A DNA stretch of 36,319 nucleotides from Pseudorhodoplanes sinuspersici (GTDB lineage Bacteria; Pseudomonadota; Alphaproteobacteria; Rhizobiales; Xanthobacteraceae), in assembly GCA_945878025.1 (NCBI GenBank), contig CAMDXM010000008.1, positions 1 to 36,319 on the forward strand, in the 5' to 3' direction. Within the stretch, counting starts at the first letter, position 1; every line of letters begins with the position of its first letter. Both the position numbers and the translations under genes were made by a program. The notes beneath the pieces were generated by a model, which was not told the DNA's origin, ran no database searches, and worked only from the letters and a program-made list of their open reading frames with translations. Positions 24,199 through 30,927 of this stretch are shown in pieces.

Positions 24199-25353
24199 AT
24201 GGCGGCCTACGGACTTCACAGCCATATCGAGTCGAACAAGCGCCGCTCCGTGGTGCTTCTGGTCGGGCTGTTTTTCCTCATCTACGTGATGGTGTTCGCG
24301 GGCGCGTTGCTCGCGGAGGGCTTCCTGCGGAACCATCTGCCGCTCGACGCGATCCTGGCTCTGGCCTGGCGGGACCTGATTGTGGCGCTCCCTTACGCCA
24401 CGATCGGAACCATCCTGTGGGTCCTGATCGCCTATCAATTCCACCAGAGCCTGATCGACGCCATTACCGGCGGCCGCGTGGTGACGCGGTCGGAAGAGCC
24501 GCGCCTCTATAACCTGCTCGAGAATCTTTGCATCTCGCGCGGCATCCCGATGCCGAAACTCAAGGTGATGGAAAGCGAAGCGCTCAACGCCTTCGCGACC
24601 GGCCTCAACGAAAAGCAATATTCGATCACGGTCACCACCGGCCTCATCAATGCGCTCGACGACCGGGAGATCGAGGCCGTGCTCGGCCATGAGCTCACCC
24701 ATATCCGCAACGGCGACGTGCGCATGCTGGTCATCGCCGTCATCATCGCGGGCGTGGTGTCGTTCTTCGCGGAAATGTTCTTCCGCATCTTCTTCCGGTC
24801 GGGCGGCTCCTATCGCTCGAGCGGCTCATCGTCGTCCTCTGACAAGAAGGGCGGCGGCGGGGGGGCGATCATTCTCGCCATCGCATTGATCGCGCTCGCC
24901 TGGCTGCTGTCGGTCGTGGTGCGGCTCGCCTTGTCGCGCTCGCGCGAGTTTCTCGCCGATGCCGGTTCCGTGGAACTGACCAAAAATCCAGACGCCATGA
25001 TCTCGGCCTTGCGCAAGATCGAGGGCCGTGGCGAATTGCCGGGCGCGACATCCGCGGTGATGGAAATGTGCATCGACAATCCGCGCGAGGGATTCGCCGA
25101 TATTTTCGCGACCCATCCTTCGGTCGGCCGCCGCGCGGAAGCGCTGGTGAAATTCGCCGGCGGGCACGATCCCGGACCGCTTACGCCGCCCGCGACCGAC
25201 GAGGAAGAGCCGGGCGCGCTGGAAGATGCCGCGCAGCCGCCGCAGCCCTCGCCCGATGCGGAACCGAAACAGGCCGGTACACAGGCCGGTCCCTGGAATA
25301 TGCCGTTGCCGACCGGAGCCGCGGGCGGACCTTGGAGCGCGAGGCGGGGCTAA
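24199..25353 (+). CDS. M48 family membrane metalloprotease (HtpX-like)
   Basis: A 384-residue zinc protease. Membrane helices lie at ~17-40 (VVLLVGLFFLIYVMVFAGAL), ~55-80, ~176-198 and ~222-245. The catalytic HExxH is HELTH at residues 164-168, and the third ligand is probably Glu250 in SRSREFLADAG. A Ser/Gly linker (SYRSSGSSSSSDKKGGGGG, ~204-222) separates the middle helices. The tail after residue ~320 is acidic and Pro/Ala-rich, likely disordered. HtpX-type enzymes degrade misfolded membrane proteins. Pairing with lemA suggests a joint role in envelope quality control. It ends in a repeat that separates it from the converging gene. Confidence 0.9.
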   Translation: MAAYGLHSHIESNKRRSVVLLVGLFFLIYVMVFAGALLAEGFLRNHLPLDAILALAWRDLIVALPYATIGTILWVLIAYQFHQSLIDAITGGRVVTRSEEPRLYNLLENLCISRGIPMPKLKVMESEALNAFATGLNEKQYSITVTTGLINALDDREIEAVLGHELTHIRNGDVRMLVIAVIIAGVVSFFAEMFFRIFFRSGGSYRSSGSSSSSDKKGGGGGAIILAIALIALAWLLSVVVRLALSRSREFLADAGSVELTKNPDAMISALRKIEGRGELPGATSAVMEMCIDNPREGFADIFATHPSVGRRAEALVKFAGGHDPGPLTPPATDEEEPGALEDAAQPPQPSPDAEPKQAGTQAGPWNMPLPTGAAGGPWSARRG

Positions 25354-25360
25354 AAGAAAA

Positions 25361-25422
25361 TTCGTCATGGCCGGGTTATCCCGGTCATCCCGCTTGGGGG
25401 CGGACAGTACTCGTTTAAGCGG
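25361..25422. repeat. REP-like palindromic repeat (degenerate copy)
   Basis: GTCATGGCCGGG-ttat-CCCGGTCAT is followed by a second pair, CCCGCTT (25389-25395) with AAGCGGG. It closely resembles the first part of the larger element at 35479, including the CGCTT...TAA-CGGG segment. It lies between two converging genes. Confidence 0.75.
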
Positions 25423-25424
25423 GT

Positions 25425-25634
25425 CTAATCCTGTTCCCGATAAACGCCCGTGCGCGGATCGCGGCGCAATGTGCGGTAATTCGCCCGCTCGCTCGCCGGA
25501 ACCGGCTTGGTGCGGACCTTTTCCAGCTCCTCGTTGATGCGGCGGCGTTCGCGCGCGGCCAGCTTGATGAGCGCGGCGGCGCCGAGCGCACCCAAAGTCC
25601 ACAACACGAGCGGCGGAATGACGGGCAGGGGCAT
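25425..25634 (-). CDS. Small membrane-anchored protein (69 aa)
   Basis: A 69-residue protein with an N-terminal membrane helix (IPPLVLWTLGALGAAALIKL, residues ~6-25). A strongly charged cytoplasmic part follows (AARERRRINEELEKVR) with a C-terminal ERANYRTLRRDPRTGVYRE motif. The ATG at 25634 has GAGGAGAAG about 7 nt upstream and was preferred over longer in-frame starts to 25757 that overlap the S49 peptidase gene. It lies 16 bp after that peptidase gene, so the two are probably one transcript. I recall similar short proteins as hypothetical in this order. No function is assigned. Confidence 0.82.
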   Translation of the reverse strand: MPLPVIPPLVLWTLGALGAAALIKLAARERRRINEELEKVRTKPVPASERANYRTLRRDPRTGVYREQD

Positions 25635-25650
25635 GTCGCTTCTCCTCATG

Positions 25651-26529
25651 TCAGAATCCGTAGCGCGCCCAGATTGCGCGGGCTTCGAGCGTCGAGACGA
25701 TCTCGTCGGCCAAACCGGATTGCGACAGCAGGCTTTCGAATCGCGCGCCGCCGACACCCGGAATCTTGCGGCCGAACCATCCGCGCTCGGCGATCAACGG
25801 CGTCACGACTTTCGCTCCGAAACGTTCGCGCAGGATCGCGCGTATATCGCCAAGCTGGTCGGCGAGGCCGAGGTCCACGGCTTTCGACCCCACCCAATAT
25901 TCGCCGGAAAACAAGGCCGATTCTGGGCCTTTGAGTTTCTTGCCGCGCCGGGCCTTCACCAGCGCGATGAATTGGTCGTGGATCTGGCTCTGGATGGCCT
26001 TGAGTTTTTTCACGTCGTCCGGATTTTCGGGCAGGAACGGATCGAGCATCGCCTTGTGCTTGCCCGCGGTATAGACGCGCCGCTCGATGCCGAGTTTCTT
26101 CAGCGCTTTCTCGAAACCGAAGGTGGAGCCGACGACGCCGATCGAACCCAGGATCGATGACGGGTCGCAGACGATCTCGTCGGCGGCGCACGCGATCATG
26201 TAGCCGCCGGATGCGCCGACATCCTCGACAAAGGCGAAGACCGGCAATTTGTGTTCGACGGCAAGCTGGCGGATGCGGGCGTGAATGAGATGCGACTGCG
26301 CGGCGGAACCGCCCGGGGAATTGATCACCAGCGCAATGGCCTTTGCTCTGCGAAACGTGAAGGCGCGATCGAGCACGCGCGCGACGCTGGCGAGGGTCAG
26401 GCCGGGCTTGAGCGGCGTCGATATGCCGATGACGCCGCTGAGCCGCACGACCGGTACGATTGGGCCGCTGCGGAAGCGCCTGGGGATCAGCCAGCCGAAA
26501 AATCCCGAGGAAGAACGTCTTGACGCCAT
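25651..26529 (-). CDS. S49 family serine peptidase (SppA/SohB-like)
   Basis: A 292-residue single-domain S49 peptidase of the signal-peptide-peptidase type. The oxyanion region SPGGSAAQSH (71-80) is followed by the catalytic serine Ser107 in EDVGASGGYMIA. The general-base lysine lies in YTAGKHKAMLDPF (Lys157 or Lys159). The SILGSIGVVGSTF stretch at ~125-138 is conserved in the family. The N-terminus has no strong membrane helix (FFGWLIPRRFRSGPIVPVV only), so it may be peripheral or cytoplasmic. S49 enzymes clear cleaved signal peptides and other membrane peptides. The ATG is at 26529. Confidence 0.9.
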   Translation of the reverse strand: MASRRSSSGFFGWLIPRRFRSGPIVPVVRLSGVIGISTPLKPGLTLASVARVLDRAFTFRRAKAIALVINSPGGSAAQSHLIHARIRQLAVEHKLPVFAFVEDVGASGGYMIACAADEIVCDPSSILGSIGVVGSTFGFEKALKKLGIERRVYTAGKHKAMLDPFLPENPDDVKKLKAIQSQIHDQFIALVKARRGKKLKGPESALFSGEYWVGSKAVDLGLADQLGDIRAILRERFGAKVVTPLIAERGWFGRKIPGVGGARFESLLSQSGLADEIVSTLEARAIWARYGF

Positions 26530-26603
26530 GCAATGGTCATAGGCCGGACCGGACGGCCGCTCAAGTTACTCCTCGTTAACCATTTTTCTCCTTATTCGGC
26601 GGC

Positions 26604-26629
26604 GGAACCGCGGGCCTCTCACAGGCGTT
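26604..26629 (+). promoter_or_regulatory. Sigma-EcfG promoter of the 29-aa micropeptide gene
   Basis: GGAAC (26604-26608), 17-bp spacer, CGTT (26626-26629). Spacers of 16 or 17 are both accepted for EcfG promoters. A start near 26636 leaves an 18-nt leader that holds just the AAGGAG site of the gene at 26654. Confidence 0.72.
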
Positions 26630-26653
26630 CGGGAATGAGCGAAGGAGACGGCC

Positions 26654-26743
26654 GTGAAACCTTATTTCCTGATGTTGTTGTTGTTGGCCATCGCCGCTTA
26701 CGCGGATCTGTCGGTCAGATGGAACCGCCGCCGCGCCGATTGA
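26654..26743 (+). CDS. 29-residue membrane micropeptide, likely stress-induced
   Basis: A very short gene. The start is GTG at 26654 with a strong AAGGAG (26642-26647) 6 nt upstream. The product begins MKPYFLMLLLLAIAAYADLS, a single hydrophobic helix, and ends in a short basic tail with WNRRRAD. It would be an inner-membrane peptide with too little sequence for family assignment. A sigma-EcfG promoter match lies at 26604-26629. The 3' end overlaps the converging TrmN6-like gene by 29 bp. Support comes from three independent marks in correct spacing: promoter, ribosome-binding site and hydrophobic frame. Translation is unproven. Confidence 0.68.
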   Translation: MKPYFLMLLLLAIAAYADLSVRWNRRRAD

Positions 26744-27506
26744 CGGCGGCGAGCGCGAGCGGGGCCAATTCCCTCATCACTTTTTCGGCATCCGGTGCCG
26801 GACGATTGTCCTTGCCGTTCAGGAATAGCGGCGTGCGCAGCGACAATGGCGCGCGTCCGCCTTTCACCGCCTGCACGATGACCCGGATCGCGGCGTCGCC
26901 ATCCTTGCCGTGCACGGGCAGGATCGAAATCGATCCGTAGTTTTTTGACAGAGCCTCCAGCACGCAGGCGAGACCGTCCGCGCGCCAGATCACGGTCAGC
27001 GTGCCGTTGGCGCGAAGGAGACGCGTCGCCGCCGCGATCCAGTTCGCGAGCAGCCGGCGCGAGGCGACGTGAGCGCGGCTCTTCATGCGGTCGGGCGAAG
27101 GGCGCGTTTCGTCGTTGAAGGGCGGATTCATGAAGACATGATCGGCGCAGGAAGCTGCAAGGCCCTTGGCCGAAAAGGCGCGCGCCGCCGCGCCGACATT
27201 CAGCACCGCCGCGCGGGCCGCCTGCGCAAAGCCGTTGCGCGCGATGTTCTCGGCGGCGAGCGCTGCGAGCGCCGGATCGATTTCGATCAGCGTCGCCGTG
27301 ATGCCGGGAACGCGCGTCAGGAGCGCGAGGCTCGCAGCGCCCACGCCGGCGCCGAATTCGACCGCATGGTCCTTGGCTCTGGCGGGAACGGACGCCGCGA
27401 GCAGGACCGCGTCATGCCCGAAGCGATGCCCGCGCCTGGGCTGCAGCAGGCGCAGACGCCCGCCGAGCATGGCGTCGTCGGTCAAAGCCGGGCGGTCAGG
27501 GGGCAT
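26715..27506 (-). CDS. TrmN6/YfiC-like N6-adenine methyltransferase
   Basis: A 263-residue SAM methyltransferase. After a lead with LLQPRRGHRFGHDAVLLAAS (substrate and SAM entry typical of YfiC/TrmN6), motif I is AVEFGAGVGAASLALL, motif II is TLIEIDPALAALAAENI and the catalytic motif is the N-P-P-F of HVFMNPPFND near residue 130. The family methylates N6 of A37 in tRNA1(Val) in E. coli, and the alphaproteobacterial members are assigned by similarity only. The ATG at 27506 overlaps the end of the DUF2007 gene by 11 bp, showing coupling. Starts further upstream (to 27572) lie inside that gene. Confidence 0.85.
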   Translation of the reverse strand: MPPDRPALTDDAMLGGRLRLLQPRRGHRFGHDAVLLAASVPARAKDHAVEFGAGVGAASLALLTRVPGITATLIEIDPALAALAAENIARNGFAQAARAAVLNVGAAARAFSAKGLAASCADHVFMNPPFNDETRPSPDRMKSRAHVASRRLLANWIAAATRLLRANGTLTVIWRADGLACVLEALSKNYGSISILPVHGKDGDAAIRVIVQAVKGGRAPLSLRTPLFLNGKDNRPAPDAEKVMRELAPLALAAVNRRGGGSI

Positions 27507-27726
27507 CGGGGCGCAATTCGTGGCCGAGGCCCGCGTCCTGCAGGATCCGCCGCGCGCTGCTTTCATGTTCATCGGAAACGAGCACGCGCCGCGGCAGGAT
27601 GCCGAGCGAGCCTTCGATCACGCTCATGTTGCGGTCGAGCACCATGTGGGGAATGCCGCCGCCATTGAGCAAGGCCTCGATGGCGGAGATCAATACCGGG
27701 TCGTTGGTGCGGACGATTTCGCGCAT
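27496..27726 (-). CDS. DUF2007 domain protein
   Basis: A 76-residue protein: MREIVRTNDPVLISAIEALL, then GIPHMVLDRNMSVIEGSLG and PRRVLVSDEHESSARRIL. This is the DUF2007 (PF09413) layout, a small alpha/beta fold resembling the signal-transduction PII/ACT-like size class, with no established activity. It is regularly found next to TrmN6-like methyltransferases in Hyphomicrobiales, as here with an 11-bp overlap. The ATG at 27726 starts 12 bp after the stop of the glycosyltransferase gene. A longer open frame to 28296 is a shadow of that gene. Confidence 0.88.
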   Translation of the reverse strand: MREIVRTNDPVLISAIEALLNGGGIPHMVLDRNMSVIEGSLGILPRRVLVSDEHESSARRILQDAGLGHELRPDAP

Positions 27727-27737
27727 GATCGCTCTGT

Positions 27738-28733
27738 TCAGGCTCGCGGCGCGGTGCGGCGGTCTTCGACCGCCCTGTGGCCGAGATAGGCCAACAGCTT
27801 GATCTCGCGGCGTCCGCGCGTGACCGTGTCGAGGATCAGGCCGGCGGCAAACGAAAGAACCGCGACCACCATCAAGCCGGTCGAGAGCACGGCGGTCGGC
27901 AGCCGCGGCACCGCGCCGGTCTCGAAATAGGTCACGAATACCGGAATGGCGATGCCGACCGCCGCGATCGCGAGCGAAGCGCCGACCGCCGAAAAGAAAT
28001 TGAGCGGACGTTCCGAGCGATACAGCCGGAAGATGGTCCACAGGATCCGGAAGCCGTCGCGCCAGGTGTTGAGCTTGGATTGCGAGCCTTCCGGCCGCGC
28101 GAAATAGGGCGTCCTGATCTCGCCGACCGGCAGATCGAGTTCCAGCGAATGCACCGTCAATTCGGTCTCGATCTCGAAGCCGCCGGACAGGACCGGGAAG
28201 GACTTCACGAAGCGGCGCGAGAACACGCGATAGCCCGACAGGATGTCCGTGAAGGTCTTGCCGAACACGGTGGCGACGAAACTCGTGAGCAGCCAATTGC
28301 CGGTGCGGTGGCCGCGCCGGTAAGCCGCGTCCTCGCGGTCGACGCGGGCCGCCACCACCATATCGCGATGGTTTTCGATCAGGTCCGAGATCATGGCCGG
28401 AGCGCTCGGCGCGTCATAGGTCGCGTCGCCGTCGACCAGCACGTAAATGTCCGCGTCGACGTCGGCGAACATGCGGCGCACGACATTGCCCTTGCCTTGC
28501 CGCGCCTCGCTGCGCACGAATGCGCCGGCCGCGCGCGCGGCCTGCATCGTGCCGTCGGTCGAGTTGTTGTCGTAGACGTAGATATCGGCATTCGGCAAGG
28601 CGGCGCGGAAATCCGCGACGGTTTTGCCGATGGCGGTCTCTTCATTGTAGCAGGGGATGAGCACCGCCACGCGCGGCGCGTCCCGCGCCGGCGCGGACGT
28701 TCCGGCCGCCTTGCTTTCGATTTCGCCCCGCAT
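27738..28733 (-). CDS. GT2 family glycosyltransferase, DPM1/GtrB-like, two C-terminal helices
   Basis: A 331-residue membrane-bound family 2 glycosyltransferase. The GT-A start VAVLIPCYNEETAIGKTVAD is at ~22-41, the nucleotide site YVYDNNSTDGT follows and the metal motif is LVDGDATYD near 96-104. It continues with TDILSGYRVFSRRFVKSFP and FEIETELTVHSLELDLPVGE. Two C-terminal membrane helices (~255-278, ~283-308) and a short cytoplasmic tail follow. Such proteins transfer a sugar from a nucleotide donor to polyprenyl phosphate. Donor and acceptor cannot be read from sequence. It is divergent from the polyprenyl diphosphate synthase gene, which may be fortuitous but is functionally suggestive. 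Confidence 0.88.
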   Translation of the reverse strand: MRGEIESKAAGTSAPARDAPRVAVLIPCYNEETAIGKTVADFRAALPNADIYVYDNNSTDGTMQAARAAGAFVRSEARQGKGNVVRRMFADVDADIYVLVDGDATYDAPSAPAMISDLIENHRDMVVAARVDREDAAYRRGHRTGNWLLTSFVATVFGKTFTDILSGYRVFSRRFVKSFPVLSGGFEIETELTVHSLELDLPVGEIRTPYFARPEGSQSKLNTWRDGFRILWTIFRLYRSERPLNFFSAVGASLAIAAVGIAIPVFVTYFETGAVPRLPTAVLSTGLMVVAVLSFAAGLILDTVTRGRREIKLLAYLGHRAVEDRRTAPRA

Positions 28734-28846
28734 CGCCTCTCTCGCCGTTATGGAAACCCTTGCGGCAACGGATACACTTGCCGCATTACCATAGCGTTTC
28801 TATGCTTGCCCGTCCTTCTTGCTCGTCCTGATTCCGGAGAATCCAC

Positions 28847-29857
28847 TTGGCCGTCGTCATTCCCTTCGAAAGCGGGCCGCAGGCCTCGATCGAAAGCCTG
28901 GTCGCGCTGGCGGCGCCGGATATGGAGCGCGTGAACGCAACCATCCTGTCGCGCACCGGCTCGCAGGTGACGATGATCCCGGAAGTGGCCAATCATCTCA
29001 TCAATTCCGGCGGCAAGCGGCTGCGGCCCATGCTCACCCTCGCGATGGCGGATTTGACCGGCTATTCCGGCGAGGGCCATGTGAAGCTCGCGGCGGCGGT
29101 CGAGTTCATGCACACCGCGACGCTCCTGCACGACGACGTGGTGGACGAAAGCGATATGCGGCGCGGCAAGCTCGCGGCCCGCAAGGTCTGGGGCAACGAA
29201 GCGAGCGTGCTGGTCGGCGATTTCCTGCTCGGCCAGGCCTTCCGGATGATGGTCGAGGTCGGCAATCTGCGCGCGCTCGAAATCCTCTCGAACGCCGCGG
29301 CCGTCATCGCCGAGGGCGAAGTGATGCAGCTTGCCGCCGCGAAAAATACCGCGACGACCGAAGACGATTATCTCGCCGTGATCCGCGGCAAGACCGCCGA
29401 ATTATTCGCCGCGGCCTGCGAAGTCGGCCCGGTTCTCGCAGGCCGCGCCAAGGACGATCTCGCCGCCTGCCGCTCGTTCGGCATGAATCTCGGCATCGCG
29501 TTCCAGCTTGTGGACGACGCGCTCGATTACGGCGGCAAGGCCGCCAAGCTCGGAAAGAATGTCGGCGACGATTTCCGCGAGGGCAAGATCACGCTGCCCG
29601 TGGTGCTGTCGTTCCGGCGCGGCAATGCCGAGGAGCGTTCGTTCTGGACCGCGGCGCTCGAAAAGGGCGAGGCGACGCAGGCCGATCTCGAACACGCCAT
29701 TGCCCTGATGACGCGCCATCGCGCGCTCGAGGATACGATCAAGCGCGCGCAGCATTACGGCGCGATGGCCAAGGACGCGCTCGCGCTGTTTCCGGCCTCG
29801 AAGGTCAAGCAGGCGCTGGAAGAGGCGGTCGATTTCTGCATCGCGCGCGCCTATTAG
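28847..29857 (+). CDS. Long-chain polyprenyl diphosphate synthase (ubiquinone side chain)
   Basis: A 336-residue trans-prenyltransferase, most like octaprenyl/decaprenyl diphosphate synthases that make the ubiquinone tail. The motif GGKRLRPMLTLA lies at ~55-66. The first aspartate-rich motif is HDDVVDESD (DDxxD at 96-100), and the second is FQLVDDALDYGG. The small residues before the first motif (MHTATLL) allow long chains. The exact chain length (C40-C50) is not readable. The start is TTG at 28847, supported by GGAGA 6 nt upstream. No nearby in-frame ATG precedes the conserved N-terminus. The upstream neighbour is divergent, and a palindromic repeat follows. Confidence 0.92.
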   Translation: MAVVIPFESGPQASIESLVALAAPDMERVNATILSRTGSQVTMIPEVANHLINSGGKRLRPMLTLAMADLTGYSGEGHVKLAAAVEFMHTATLLHDDVVDESDMRRGKLAARKVWGNEASVLVGDFLLGQAFRMMVEVGNLRALEILSNAAAVIAEGEVMQLAAAKNTATTEDDYLAVIRGKTAELFAAACEVGPVLAGRAKDDLAACRSFGMNLGIAFQLVDDALDYGGKAAKLGKNVGDDFREGKITLPVVLSFRRGNAEERSFWTAALEKGEATQADLEHAIALMTRHRALEDTIKRAQHYGAMAKDALALFPASKVKQALEEAVDFCIARAY

Positions 29858-29870
29858 CTCTCACCACATT

Positions 29871-29959
29871 CGTCATGCCCGGCCTTGTGCCGGGCATCCA
29901 CGTCTTGCTTTCTTGATGTAGCCAAGACGTGGATGGCCGGGACGAGCCCGGCCATGACG
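29871..29959. repeat. Large REP-like palindrome between convergent genes
   Basis: Outer arms CGTCATG (29871-29877) and CATGACG (29953-29959) enclose local hairpins GCCCGGC/GCCGGGC and GGCCGGG/CCCGGCC. A central long pair follows: CATCCACGTCTTG with CAAGACGTGGATG. The whole 89 bp can fold as one cruciform. It separates the polyprenyl synthase gene from converging ispE and could end transcription from both sides. Confidence 0.88.
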
Positions 29960-29993
29960 CCGAGACTGCATCGATACGCTGAGCGCACTCTTT

Positions 29994-30905
29994 TTAAGCC
30001 GGACTGTTGCCGTCGAGATTTTCGCTCAGGATCGTCGCGCGCACCCACCAGTCCGGATGGCGACGATGCAGCGTCTGCGCTGCCATGGCGGTCTCGCCAT
30101 CCGCGCCGAACAATCCAAAACAGGTCGCGCCCGAGCCCGACATGCGCGCAAGCTTGCAGCCGGGCAGCGCCCGCAAACCTGAAAGCACCTGGCCGATGAC
30201 CGGATGCAGCGAGATCGCGGCCGGTTCCAGATCGTTGGCCTGCGCGCCAAGCCAGCCGACCAATGCCGCTTCGCCGAGCTGTTCCAGAAGCGGCATGGCG
30301 GGAAGTTCCGCCGGCTTGTCCGCGTTCATCGCATCGAAGGCTGCGAACACATCCCCGGTCGCGGTCGCAATTCCGGGATTGACCAGGACGGCGTGCAGCG
30401 GCGAAAGCGCGAGCGGTTCCGACAGCACGTCGCCGATGCCGCGCATGATGCGCGGCCGCGGATCGAGGCACACCGGAACGTCCGCGCCGGAATTGAGCGC
30501 CGCCGCATGCAGCCGCGTATCGTGCGGCGCGAGTTCATTCAGCCGCGCCAGCAGGCGCAAGGCCGCCGCGGCATCGGACGAGCCGCCGCCGAGCCCCGCC
30601 GCGGCGGGAAGATTTTTGGTCAGTTCGAAATGCCCGGATGCAAGGCCGGGAACGTCGCGCGCCAGGAGCCGCGCCGCCTTGATGACGAGATTGTCGTCCG
30701 CCGGGCCGGATTGCAGGACAAAAGGCCCATCGACCGAGAGCGACAACGCGCCGTTCAGCGTGAGGCGCAGCGCGTCGCATTCGCCCGCGAATACGACAAG
30801 GCTTTCGATGTTGTGATAGCCGTCCGGCCGCTTGCCGCCGACGCGCAAAGTCAGGTTGACCTTGGCCGGCGCAGTCTCAGCCGCTATCCCGCCCGGCGGC
30901 CGCAA
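29994..30905 (-). CDS. ispE: 4-diphosphocytidyl-2-C-methyl-D-erythritol kinase
   Basis: A GHMP kinase of the MEP isoprenoid pathway, about 303 residues. The N-terminal APAKVNLTLRVGGKRPDGYH is the IspE signature. The phosphate loop LPAAAGLGGGSSDAAAAL lies at ~105-122. The third GHMP motif is ARMSGSGATCFGLF near 260. The start is uncertain: TTG at 30905 is the only near start after the TPR gene ends. An ATG at 30998 is in frame but would lie within the TPR gene and add an unlikely basic/proline leader. It supplies isoprenoid precursors used by the converging polyprenyl synthase. The C-terminus faces the 29871 palindrome. Confidence 0.93.
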   Translation of the reverse strand: MRPPGGIAAETAPAKVNLTLRVGGKRPDGYHNIESLVVFAGECDALRLTLNGALSLSVDGPFVLQSGPADDNLVIKAARLLARDVPGLASGHFELTKNLPAAAGLGGGSSDAAAALRLLARLNELAPHDTRLHAAALNSGADVPVCLDPRPRIMRGIGDVLSEPLALSPLHAVLVNPGIATATGDVFAAFDAMNADKPAELPAMPLLEQLGEAALVGWLGAQANDLEPAAISLHPVIGQVLSGLRALPGCKLARMSGSGATCFGLFGADGETAMAAQTLHRRHPDWWVRATILSENLDGNSPA

Positions 30906-30927
30906 GGTCAGCCGAGCCTGAGGCCCG

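Noticed and set aside
24199-25353. Calling the M48 protease htpX outright.
   Set aside because: It is HtpX-like, but the lemA partnership, the Gly/Ser linker and the long acidic tail differ from classic HtpX, so no symbol was given.
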